A stretch of 64,000 nt of DNA from Promethearchaeia archaeon (GTDB lineage: Archaea; Asgardarchaeota; Lokiarchaeia; Sigyniarchaeales; SOKP01). This document shows, in pieces, positions 54,149 through 62,674 of this stretch (positions within the stretch are counted from its first letter, which is position 1; each line of letters begins with the position of its first letter). Location: positions 43,131 through 107,130 of the forward strand of contig JAHQWK010000024.1 in assembly GCA_029856145.1 (NCBI GenBank), given 5' to 3'. The notes beneath the pieces were generated by a model. It was not told where the DNA came from and made no database searches. It worked only from the letters and a program-made list of their open reading frames with translations. Made by a program: the position numbers and the translations under genes.

Positions 54149-55807
54149 TCATTTTATTTTAGCATATATGTTTTTTTTTCTGTCGAATTCTTTTAGAATT
54201 TTTCTTCCTTCTTTATTATTTAAGGATAAGTTGATTTCACTTTTTCTACTCAATGATCCAATAAAAATTTCTTCCTGATCAGAAAATACAACAATATTTT
54301 GGCTAGAATATTTTGGAGCTGCTTTTAGAATAACCCTATCTTTCATTACTTCTATATCAAGATTAATTCTTTCCTTTTTAGATTTCTCTCTTCCATATCT
54401 AGATTGCTCTATGTATTGATTTGGTTTATCTTTAAATCTTTTAGGTTTTATAGGATTTATTACAATATCTTGACCAAATGAATAGATTTCGAATTCTAAT
54501 TGCCTGGTTTTATAATCTCTTACTTCGACAACTGGTCTAGCTAGATCTCTATCTCTAAATCCTGAAGGAACTTTAACAGTCATTTTAATTACTAACACAC
54601 TTGAAATATCACCACCTTCAATAAAAATAATCGTATCTATTATTGAAGGCAACATTCCAAGTTCTATACGACCAATGAATCTTTGAATAGCATCTATAGC
54701 AGACGATGAATGTACTACGCCAACCATACCTACTCCAGATAATCGGAAATCTGAGTAAATTTCAAAATCTTTTGTGGTTCTTACTTCATCAAAAATTGTA
54801 AAATCAGGTCTCACAAGTAAGAGAATATCAGCTGAATTCTCAAGACTTCCTTCTAATTTAGTGTATTGAGTTATTTCAGGCTCCACTTGTAAATCTCTAA
54901 CACTTTCAAGTGTTTTAATCACTTTATCTTGACTCAAATAATAATTCGCTAATGCTGCTGAAAAAGTTGATTTTCCTGCTCCTGGTGGACCTGCAACTAA
55001 AATTCCTTCTGCTTTTTGTAATCTATTCTGTAATCTGTTATCAATTGAATAGTCAGATAAACTTAAGCTTACGAGAGGTCGTACTGCAGTTATTTCTACA
55101 TCATTAGAAAAAGGAGGCCGGGTAATCACTATTCTAAACTCACGTAATTGTGCTACAACAGCACCTTCTCTTTCAATTTCTATAAAAGAATGTTCATCTT
55201 CTCGTACATTTTCAATAATTTCAAGAGCAATATCCTCAATTATTTGTGGGCTTAAAGGTTCTTTACTAACTTTTTCAAGATGCCAATTACCAGGAGCACC
55301 TTTCTTAGCATAAGGTGATAGATTTCTTTTGAGATGAACACTCATAGTAGTCTCATCAAAAAATTCCAATAATTTTAGTGAAAGGGGTTCTTTTTCTCTT
55401 AGAATTTTTTTTTCCCAAGTAAATATTACATCTAAACCTTCAAAAACTCCAACATCTCCTTGAATTCGGTCCGAAGTGATCAACGTTGCACCATTTTCTA
55501 ACGCAGATTCTCTAATCAACGCATCTAACTCTCCACCGGGAGCCATTTTTATTTCTTCTCTAGTCGGTCTTTTCCCTATAACATGAAGAGCAATCACACC
55601 TTCATCATGAAGTTTTCTTAATTGCTTTAAAACATTTAAACCAAAGAAACCAATTTCCTTCTGAATGTTAGTTCGATATTCAACCTCAGCAATAACTACA
55701 TTCGAAATAAAGATTTCTGGTTTTTCCCCTAATTCTCCATTTTCTATTAAACTGAGAACCTGACCATTAAAGATAACACTTGTATCACAATTGAATTTAT
55801 TTGGCAT
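54149..55807 (-). CDS. PIN-domain ATPase (PINc/VapC family)
   Basis: The 552-residue protein has an N-terminal PIN domain (about 1-150) with conserved acidic residues (CDTSVIF, IAEVEYR, GGELDALIRES, ITSD), a central RecA-like ATPase with Walker A GPPGAGKSTFS and PDFTIFDEVRT, and a C-terminal KH-like region with basic Lys/Arg residues (about 430-552). This fusion is conserved in archaea (MJ1533-type), presumably as an ATP-driven RNA nuclease. Its ATG overlaps the 3' end of the upstream endonuclease-like gene by 11 bases. RNA substrate unknown. Confidence 0.9.
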   Translation of the reverse strand: MPNKFNCDTSVIFNGQVLSLIENGELGEKPEIFISNVVIAEVEYRTNIQKEIGFFGLNVLKQLRKLHDEGVIALHVIGKRPTREEIKMAPGGELDALIRESALENGATLITSDRIQGDVGVFEGLDVIFTWEKKILREKEPLSLKLLEFFDETTMSVHLKRNLSPYAKKGAPGNWHLEKVSKEPLSPQIIEDIALEIIENVREDEHSFIEIEREGAVVAQLREFRIVITRPPFSNDVEITAVRPLVSLSLSDYSIDNRLQNRLQKAEGILVAGPPGAGKSTFSAALANYYLSQDKVIKTLESVRDLQVEPEITQYTKLEGSLENSADILLLVRPDFTIFDEVRTTKDFEIYSDFRLSGVGMVGVVHSSSAIDAIQRFIGRIELGMLPSIIDTIIFIEGGDISSVLVIKMTVKVPSGFRDRDLARPVVEVRDYKTRQLEFEIYSFGQDIVINPIKPKRFKDKPNQYIEQSRYGREKSKKERINLDIEVMKDRVILKAAPKYSSQNIVVFSDQEEIFIGSLSRKSEINLSLNNKEGRKILKEFDRKKNIYAKIK

Positions 55808-56414
55808 TATCTATTTCGCTATTCTCCCCTTTATTCAAAATTTGGAATTTCTTTACGCTATAGTAGATGGGTTTAGATAATCGATCAACAGTAGCGACGA
55901 TTAAATCCTTTCGAGAACTCATAGCAACTCTAGACATTTTATCCAAGTCTCTTAATTCAATAGGATCTCCTTCAAATACGGGAAATATTAGAAATTTAGC
56001 TGAATCTTTTTCAAAATCAGCCCCTCTCTTATAAACCCGAAAATCTAAACCATTACCATAACCTGTGCGGACGATATATCCTCTTTTTCTTAAATCCATG
56101 TAAATAATATACTTATGCCATAACCTCTCATCAAATTGGGTAAAATAAGTCAATAAACTTTCAAAATCATATAATTTCTTGTTTTTATCATTATCTTCCC
56201 ATATTAATATCCGATTCCTTTCACATAGAAGTAACACTTCTGTTGATCCTAAGACTAAAATTTCTAGCCCATTACTATTTGTCTCTATAGTACCTATATA
56301 AGATGTATTATAAAATTCTTCAAATGCTTTATTATCCGAAATTATAACCTTATCTTTTTTGATTATACCTTCTAATTGAACTTTCTCAATTTTTTCAGCT
56401 AATTCTTTCGTCAT
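55797..56414 (-). CDS. endA: tRNA-splicing endonuclease-like protein lacking the catalytic His
   Basis: The 205-residue protein has a C-terminal EndA-type catalytic fold: IYMDLRKRGYIVRTGYGNGL, DFRVYKRG with the Tyr (Y128), and SRVAMSSRKDLI with the Lys (K169). The usual H-x-x-(Y/F)-L-V between them is DSAKFLIFPV here, so the catalytic His is replaced by S138. The N-terminal part is the usual EndA N-domain. In archaea EndA removes introns from tRNA; a subunit without His is expected to be structural. It is cotranscribed with the PIN-ATPase (overlap 11 bases). Confidence 0.75.
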   Translation of the reverse strand: MTKELAEKIEKVQLEGIIKKDKVIISDNKAFEEFYNTSYIGTIETNSNGLEILVLGSTEVLLLCERNRILIWEDNDKNKKLYDFESLLTYFTQFDERLWHKYIIYMDLRKRGYIVRTGYGNGLDFRVYKRGADFEKDSAKFLIFPVFEGDPIELRDLDKMSRVAMSSRKDLIVATVDRLSKPIYYSVKKFQILNKGENSEIDNAK

Positions 56415-56544
56415 ATAACATTAAATATGAATTATTTATAATTAATGAATTTTTACGTGTACTTTTCTCTATTTTTAAATTAAGTAAAATAAAAATATAA
56501 AGCATAGGTAGAAATCTGTATTTCTTAAACAAGTATTTTAAAAA

Positions 56545-58407
56545 CTAATCTTTAATAAGTGGAAGTGAAAAATAAAAAGTACTCCCTTTATTCCTACCTT
56601 CAGATTCCATCCAAATTTTCCCCCCATGAGATTCTACTATTTTTTTTGAAATATATAAACCTAATCCAGATCCATCAATTCCTAAATCGATTCCCTGACC
56701 ATAACGTTCAATTTTTCCAAATTGCTGAAAGATTTTATTTTTTTCCTCTTCTGTGAAGCCAATTCCGTTATCTTTTATTGAAACAGCAACATAATCTTCT
56801 AAGATTTCAGTTTTAATGTCGATCCATCCTTTTGGTGGAGTGTATTTTATTGCATTTATGAGTAAATTTGAAATTACATCATGAATTTCTTCTTTTTCAA
56901 ATTTTGTTATTATAGTGTCTTGAATTTCTAAATTAATCGAGTGCTCCCTTTTTGCGACAAGAGGGTGCAACTCCTCTACACAGTAATTAATTAGGAATGA
57001 TAAATCTTCTCTTTCAAGTTTTGGTTTAAATTCAGATGCTTCTAATTTAGAAGTTTGTAAAAGGTTATTAATTATATCCTGTAATCTTTCACATCCTTTA
57101 TTTATTTCCTCTAAGTTTGAAATCATATTAGGATTTAGATCTTCTGAATATTTCGATAAAATTAACTCAGAAAAACCTTTGACAGAAACTAATGGAGTTT
57201 TTAATTCATGAGAAGCTCTTCGTAAAAATTCAGATTTTAGGCGATTAATTTCTTTTAATTCATATTCTATTTGTTTACGTTCTGTAATATCTCTTACAAT
57301 TGCCCAAATTCTATATGGATCACTTTGTTCGTCTTGTAAAATCCAAAATCTTACACTAACCGGGATAATTGATCCATCTTTTCGAATAAGTTCTTTTTCA
57401 TATATTTTACTTTCTTCTTCTGATAATTGTGTAAACGTTATCTCATCCTCAATATCATACCACTTTGACGGTGTAATTTGACGATTATTTTTAGTTAAAA
57501 GCTCTACTCTTGAATATCCGAGCATCTTAAGAAAAGCTTCATTAAATTCGATAAATTTACCTTCCATATCCGTCGAATAAATTCCATCTGTACTAGATTC
57601 AAATAAAGTACGATATTTATTTTCAGATTCTTTTAATCTTTGCTCAGCTTCTTTTTTATCTGTAATATCTCTTGAAATAAATATTGCTCCACTGATTTCA
57701 CCTTTCTTTTTTAAAAAGCTACCTTTCGTTTCTACCCAAATATAATGTCCATTTTTATGTTTAATTCTAAATTCTTCTAACATTTCTCCTCTAAGTAATC
57801 CTCTCTTTATCGCTTTAGAAATTCGTTTAATATCATCTGGATGAGTAAAATCTCTTACTAGTTTACCAATAACTTCATCTTCTGTATACCCTAATACATT
57901 TGAATAAGCATTTTTATTAATAAATTCATGTTTAAAATCTTTATTCAGAATTGCAATTAAATCATTAGCATTATCTGAAATTAAATTAAATTTTTTTTCT
58001 GTCTCCTTTAAGTTTTGCTCAAGCATAAATTTTTCAGTAACATCGGTAGCTGTTCCTTCTACAAGTATACTGTCTTCTTCTCCTTCTTTAATTAGATGAG
58101 AATTAATTTGAATATAAAGTGTAGATCCATCAGGCTTCTTAATTTTCATAATGAAATCTTTAACAAATCTATTTTTCTCTAATTCATCATAATAATTTTG
58201 CTGGACTTCAGGATCTGAAAAAAATTGAGATGAAGAAGATCCAGTTAAATCAATTGAAGAATCTATGCCTAAAACTCTATTAAGAGCAGTATTATGAATT
58301 AATAATTTCCCATTTAATTCTCCTTTAAAATAAACTACATCTAAATTATTAATGATCTCTTGAAGTTTTTCTTGAGAAATTACTGCTTTCTTATTTTTTA
58401 TATCCAA
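56545..58407 (-). CDS. Soluble PAS-domain sensor histidine kinase
   Basis: The 620-residue protein has three PAS domains (about 10-130, 135-255, 260-380; typical ITEKF/RDITDKKEAE ends), then a HisKA domain with the phospho-accepting H in SHELKTPLVSVKGF and a HATPase with N-box NLLINAIKYTP, IKDNGIGF and GSGLGLYISKKIVESHGG. It has no membrane helix, so it senses an internal signal, perhaps through a PAS-bound ligand. No response regulator is adjacent. Such kinases entered archaea from bacteria. Confidence 0.95.
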   Translation of the reverse strand: MDIKNKKAVISQEKLQEIINNLDVVYFKGELNGKLLIHNTALNRVLGIDSSIDLTGSSSSQFFSDPEVQQNYYDELEKNRFVKDFIMKIKKPDGSTLYIQINSHLIKEGEEDSILVEGTATDVTEKFMLEQNLKETEKKFNLISDNANDLIAILNKDFKHEFINKNAYSNVLGYTEDEVIGKLVRDFTHPDDIKRISKAIKRGLLRGEMLEEFRIKHKNGHYIWVETKGSFLKKKGEISGAIFISRDITDKKEAEQRLKESENKYRTLFESSTDGIYSTDMEGKFIEFNEAFLKMLGYSRVELLTKNNRQITPSKWYDIEDEITFTQLSEEESKIYEKELIRKDGSIIPVSVRFWILQDEQSDPYRIWAIVRDITERKQIEYELKEINRLKSEFLRRASHELKTPLVSVKGFSELILSKYSEDLNPNMISNLEEINKGCERLQDIINNLLQTSKLEASEFKPKLEREDLSFLINYCVEELHPLVAKREHSINLEIQDTIITKFEKEEIHDVISNLLINAIKYTPPKGWIDIKTEILEDYVAVSIKDNGIGFTEEEKNKIFQQFGKIERYGQGIDLGIDGSGLGLYISKKIVESHGGKIWMESEGRNKGSTFYFSLPLIKD

Positions 58408-58557
58408 ATATAACTTTCCTCTTTAGTTTTAGAAAGATTATTCTTAGTGAGAATACAATTTTAATCTAATTAACAATAAAATATTATGTATTACTTTTTT
58501 TTTTAAATTTGCTAAGTTTTATATTAGTGTTTTAAAATATCACTGATTTATATATTT

Positions 58558-59127
58558 ATGAAGGAAATGCTTGAAAAGCTTTTATTAAAATTAGACGATG
58601 CGAAGAAAATTACTTTTATGGGTATAGGAGAAGAAAAATTAAGTGATGATGGAGTTGGGCCTTATATTATAAGTGAATTATTAAATTATTCAAATGACCG
58701 ATACCTATTTATTAATGCTGGAATTGATCCGATGAGTAGGATTGAAGAAGTTTTAGAATTTCAAGCATCACATCTCGTTCTCTTTGATACTTGTTCTTTA
58801 AGTAAACCTCCTGGGACTATCGCTTTAATTGAACGAGAAAATATTCAAGAATCTGTTCCAATATCATCACATACAATTCCAATCCATGTAGTTGTTGATT
58901 TATTAATTGAAAAACTGCCAGATTTAAAGGTTTTTATGATTGGAATTGTACCAGAAAGTCTTGAAGGATTTTCAGAGTTAAATTTATATAAAGAAGATGA
59001 ATTCTCACTAGAAGAACGAAGTGAGAATGAAGACCTTCCCTTTTTTGAATTTAATCTCACAGATACTATCCAAGAGGTAGCAGATCAGATTATTGAGATT
59101 ATTAAGGAAATTATGCAGAAATTATAA
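58558..59127 (+). CDS. Hydrogenase maturation protease (HycI/HyaD-like)
   Basis: The 189-residue protein has the family signature FMGIGEEKLSDDGVGPYIIS (nickel-binding Glu/Asp residues of the protease), then VLFDTCSLSKPPGTIA and SSHTIPIHVVVDLL with the conserved His. It cleaves the C-terminal tail of a [NiFe] hydrogenase large subunit after Ni insertion. No hydrogenase gene lies in the window, so its client is elsewhere. The C-terminal acidic extension (about 145-165) is longer than usual. Confidence 0.85.
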   Translation: MKEMLEKLLLKLDDAKKITFMGIGEEKLSDDGVGPYIISELLNYSNDRYLFINAGIDPMSRIEEVLEFQASHLVLFDTCSLSKPPGTIALIERENIQESVPISSHTIPIHVVVDLLIEKLPDLKVFMIGIVPESLEGFSELNLYKEDEFSLEERSENEDLPFFEFNLTDTIQEVADQIIEIIKEIMQKL

Positions 59128-59131
59128 AATC

Positions 59132-59329
59132 TTACTCATTATCCTCTAAGATTTTCGTTATATATTCCGTGATTATTTCAATAGTTTTAGAAAAATATTC
59201 TTTTTCTTCCGGATTTAAATCTCTTTTAAAGCTTTCTAAAAATCCAATGACTTTATCCGCTTCTCTAAGTTTTCTTATGTGATTAGAACCTTTTTCATTT
59301 AATGAACCGCCCCATGCCATGAATATCAA
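59132..59329 (-). CDS. Small helical protein
   Basis: The 65-residue reading (or 62 from the second ATG, MAWGGSLNEKGS) converges with the protease gene, with 4 bases between their ends. Product is two charged helices (NHIRKLREADKVIGFLESF, then a PEEKEYFSKTIEIITEYI tail). Protein-like amino acid use; no family recognised. The position between two genes of opposite direction leaves its independence uncertain. Confidence 0.5.
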   Translation of the reverse strand: MIFMAWGGSLNEKGSNHIRKLREADKVIGFLESFKRDLNPEEKEYFSKTIEIITEYITKILEDNE

Positions 59330-59589
59330 ATTTTCGAGATTAATACCTTGATTATATTAAAGAATTATTCTGTTTAAAACTAATTATTACTTCATTTATT
59401 TTTTCATTTATCGACAAAATTATTTCCCAATTTATTATTAAATGAATATTATGCATTTAAATACAAGATATGTGTATTAAGTTCAAGAGAATATATTATT
59501 GTGAATTCTATAAAATCTAGAATAAAAGTTTAAAAATAAGTTGTTCTATAATTTAAATTGGAAATTCCAGATAAGAATATGTAATTAAA

Positions 59590-60015
59590 ATGATTAAAGA
59601 ATTAATGATTATAGATCAGGCAGGAATCGCTTTATTTTATCACAATTTCAAAAATAATGATAAATTAGATGATGAACAATCCTTAGCAAGTTATTTTGAT
59701 ATAATTTGTCGATTTACAAAAAACAGTTTCAAAGAAAGTTTAAAAACATTAGTCTTAGACAGTTTTATCTTTTTCTTCTATACTCATAAATCTAATTATC
59801 ATTTAGTTCTTAAATGCGAAAATGAAAAATATAATAAAGACGTATTAGAATCTATTTCCGAAAAAATAATTAAAAAATTCTTATTAAAATATAAAAAAGA
59901 ACTTAAGGATTTTAACGGAGAAACTTCCCTTTTTATATCATTCTCTGAAGATGTTATAGAAATTTTAGCCTCAAAATTCGATGAGTTTAAGAAATTTTTA
60001 ATTATGGAACAATAG
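59590..60015 (+). CDS. Longin-like small protein, amber-terminated
   Basis: The 141-residue protein has the longin layout: strand MIKELMIIDQAGIALFYHNF, then helix/strand alternation (DSFIFFFYTH, YHLVLKCENE) and a final helix. The fold resembles SNARE/longin and roadblock domains of Asgard GTPase systems. The reading ends in TAG, but stays open in the same frame for 56 further codons, which also look like coding sequence (see the adjacent feature). It stands alone between two minus-strand genes. Confidence 0.6.
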   Translation: MIKELMIIDQAGIALFYHNFKNNDKLDDEQSLASYFDIICRFTKNSFKESLKTLVLDSFIFFFYTHKSNYHLVLKCENEKYNKDVLESISEKIIKKFLLKYKKELKDFNGETSLFISFSEDVIEILASKFDEFKKFLIMEQ

Positions 60016-60186
60016 TTAACTAGTGAGAAAAGTTCAGTAATTTCGCTTTCGAAGACAAATCAATTGAGTATTAAAAATGAAATAAAAAAATTTATTGAAA
60101 AAAAAAAATCAGTTTTAATGAAACTTATAAAAAAGGCGGAATTTGTTAAAACAAATTTGAAAAAATTTCTTGATTTCTTGAAATAA
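60016..60186 (+). other. In-frame open extension after the amber stop of the longin-like gene
   Basis: Directly after the TAG at 60013-60015 the same frame stays open for 56 codons to a TAA at 60184. The extension begins LTSEKSSVISLSKTNQLSIK and continues as a Lys-rich amphipathic helix (KAEFVKTNLKKFLDFLK). It may be translated by amber readthrough or suppression, be the remnant of a longer ancestral protein, or be chance in A/T-rich DNA. The stretch has no start codon of its own except TTG at 60064. Confidence 0.4.
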
Positions 60187-60288
60187 AAGATAATACAGGA
60201 TGATAATAGGAAAAGGATTTATAATAAAGCATAATTTTCCACTAAACTCATGTAGAAAATGACGATTTGAGATATAAAGATATTTATT

Positions 60289-60936
60289 TCATACATCAAC
60301 TACATTATAATTTTTGTTTCTATTGTAGAAAACACTAATTGAATTGAAGAGCTCACCCATATTTTTTTGCTCTCTTTTACATAATTGTCCTTCCTTTGGT
60401 GCTTGCCAATTTATTACATATTTTCTCCAATCAGAATCATTTAAGATTTTGGAATGAATTCCAAAAAATATAAGAATTTCTTTATCATTTACATAACCAC
60501 TCTCGTTTTCGATAACAAAATGAGGGACTTCATGTAAATATGTCCTTCCAGCAATCATGTAAGAAAGTAAAGAATGATGTCCATCAAATAAAATCCATTC
60601 CGATTGCTTTGTCTTTACTAATTTAATATTTGGTAATCCACGTGGAGATAGGATATCTTTTCCAGATATTATTTGTTTAACCATTGTTCTTATCTGGTTC
60701 ATACTTTTAATGCCATTAATATTGTGGAGGTTTATAATTTCTCTCAATAAAACTAGTTTTTTAACTTCTTTGATTGTTTCTTTTATTTTTGAATCTAATT
60801 CTTTTTCAAACTGCTCTACAGTATCATAAATGGTAATGTTTTTATTTCTTAAATGAACTTTTAATGATGAAATGCGCGTTAAATTTCCATCTTTAGATTT
60901 ATACGGATATATTATTTTCACGAATCTATAATTCAT
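60289..60936 (-). CDS. ParB/Srx-like domain protein
   Basis: The 215-residue product has the ParB/sulfiredoxin-like motif FDGHHSLLSYMIAGRTYLHE (about 117-137), in which DGHH is the nucleotide-binding box of ParB-type nucleases and kinases. The N-terminal part is helical and basic. The last 60 residues have aromatic and Asn content but no known motif. Possible roles are DNA binding or a serine/sugar kinase-like activity; I do not choose one. It is divergent from the GH130 gene. Confidence 0.6.
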   Translation of the reverse strand: MNYRFVKIIYPYKSKDGNLTRISSLKVHLRNKNITIYDTVEQFEKELDSKIKETIKEVKKLVLLREIINLHNINGIKSMNQIRTMVKQIISGKDILSPRGLPNIKLVKTKQSEWILFDGHHSLLSYMIAGRTYLHEVPHFVIENESGYVNDKEILIFFGIHSKILNDSDWRKYVINWQAPKEGQLCKREQKNMGELFNSISVFYNRNKNYNVVDV

Positions 60937-61162
60937 CTGTATTAAAAATATTTAACCTAATTTATAAAGCTTTTATGAGGGTTTTAACCAAACATTCCAT
61001 ATTTCATCAATAATTGATAATAAGTTATTAATACAATTCAATTTTGCTGACTATACTTTAGTAAATTATTAAGAAACATACATTTACTAACATTCAAGTA
61101 GTTTAATTACTATCTATGAATTAATAAGAGAATTATTAAAAAAGAGATCGTTATATCAAATC

Positions 61163-62377
61163 ATGGTAATAGTACGAAGAGAAAGAGTTCTTTTAGAAGC
61201 AACTAAGAACGAGTTTGAAAATCAGGCAGTATTAAACCCTACAGTTGTTCAGCAAGGAGATACATTGCATTTGTTTTATCGCGCTGTAAAAGAAGGAAAT
61301 TATTCAAGTATTGGTTATTGTAAATTAGAAGGACCCTTGAATATTGTAGAAAGAAAAAAAAGTCCTATTTTGTTTCCTGAACATGATTATGAAATACATG
61401 GTACGGAAGATCCTAGAATCGTTTTTCTTGATGGTACTTATTATATGTTTTACACGGCTTATGATGGAAAAAATGCATTAGCAGCATACGCGACTAGTAA
61501 AGACCTTAAAGTGTGGGAAAAGCATGGAATAATTTCAGCTAAAATGAAATACGATGAAGCAGGGCATTTTTTTCATTTATCAAAACTAAAAGAAAAATAC
61601 CATTTCTTTATATCATATTATAAGGATGTCGTTGCTGAAGATGTACTCTTATGGGAAAAAGATTCATTCATTTTTCCAATAAAATTTAATAATAAGTTTG
61701 CACTGATTCATAGAATATTACCTGATATTCAAATTGTTTGTTTCGATGATTTTAAAGATTTGACAACCGATTTCTGGAAGGATTATCTAAAAACATTAGG
61801 TGAACATGTTGTAATGGAGCCAAAATTTGGATACGAATCAAGAAATATCGGTGCTGGAGCACCATTAATAGAAACTGAAAGAGGTTGGCTCATGTTATAT
61901 CATTCTGTAGAGGATTCTAATAAAGGTAAGGTGTATCACGCAAGTGTCGCCCTCCTTGATAAAAAAAATCCGTTTAAGGTAATAGGACGACTTAAAGAAC
62001 CTCTTTTTTCGCCAACCGAAGATTATGAAAAATTTGGAGATGTAAATAATGTTGTTTTCCCCACAGGCACCGCAATATTTGGAGATAGACTATATATTTA
62101 TTATGGTGCCGCTGATAAGAGAATAGCCGTAGCATCGGTAAATCTGTATAAACTTCTTCACGAACTCTTGGCGTCTGAAGTAGAAGTCGGGATTGGTTTT
62201 TTAGCAGGACAGATTTTTAATCTTACATTAAAAGAAGAACAAAGTTTAACTCACCTTAAGAATTTATTGCATCAAAACGAAAAAGTTTTACTAATGGCAA
62301 TTGGTTGGCTAACAAGGGAAAATAAAGTTCTGTGTAGATTTGATTCAGATGAATTATTCGTTAGATCTCTAAGGTAA
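61163..62377 (+). CDS. GH130-family glycoside phosphorylase-like protein
   Basis: The 404-residue protein has a five-bladed beta-propeller with GH130 motifs: LNPTVVQQGDTLHLFYRAV, HGTEDPRIVFLDGTYYMFYT with the catalytic Asp in EDPR, and RNIGAGAPLIETERGWLMLY. GH130 enzymes phosphorolyse beta-mannosyl linkages (mannan oligosaccharides or mannosyl-N-acetylglucosamine). The C-terminal about 70 residues are an extra helical part. Its neighbour is a GT4-type glycosyltransferase 297 bases downstream on the same strand, a pairing seen in bacterial mannan loci. Confidence 0.85.
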   Translation: MVIVRRERVLLEATKNEFENQAVLNPTVVQQGDTLHLFYRAVKEGNYSSIGYCKLEGPLNIVERKKSPILFPEHDYEIHGTEDPRIVFLDGTYYMFYTAYDGKNALAAYATSKDLKVWEKHGIISAKMKYDEAGHFFHLSKLKEKYHFFISYYKDVVAEDVLLWEKDSFIFPIKFNNKFALIHRILPDIQIVCFDDFKDLTTDFWKDYLKTLGEHVVMEPKFGYESRNIGAGAPLIETERGWLMLYHSVEDSNKGKVYHASVALLDKKNPFKVIGRLKEPLFSPTEDYEKFGDVNNVVFPTGTAIFGDRLYIYYGAADKRIAVASVNLYKLLHELLASEVEVGIGFLAGQIFNLTLKEEQSLTHLKNLLHQNEKVLLMAIGWLTRENKVLCRFDSDELFVRSLR

Positions 62378-62674
62378 CTATTAACAAAAAATTATTTCAA
62401 TTATCGAAGATCTTAAATTTTTTAATGTTTTTGTCTTTTCTTAAATTAATTTATCGAATTTCATATTATGGAACTGTTTTTCTGTATTATTAAAGATCAG
62501 ACGTTTAATGTCATTGTAATCAAAAAAACTGAACCTTATCCAGTAAAATTGGGGATAAATAACATCTAAAAATTTAAAAGTGGTAAGATTATAAGATAAT
62601 TACTTCATTTCTAATGAAAAATGTAAATCCCTTTTTTTTTGCTACATATATTCATTTTTTGATTGTGATTTAGA

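Noticed and set aside
62441..62590. 53-codon minus-strand reading between GH130 and GT4 genes
   Set aside because: No start codon and only A/T-rich composition; a weak remnant at best.
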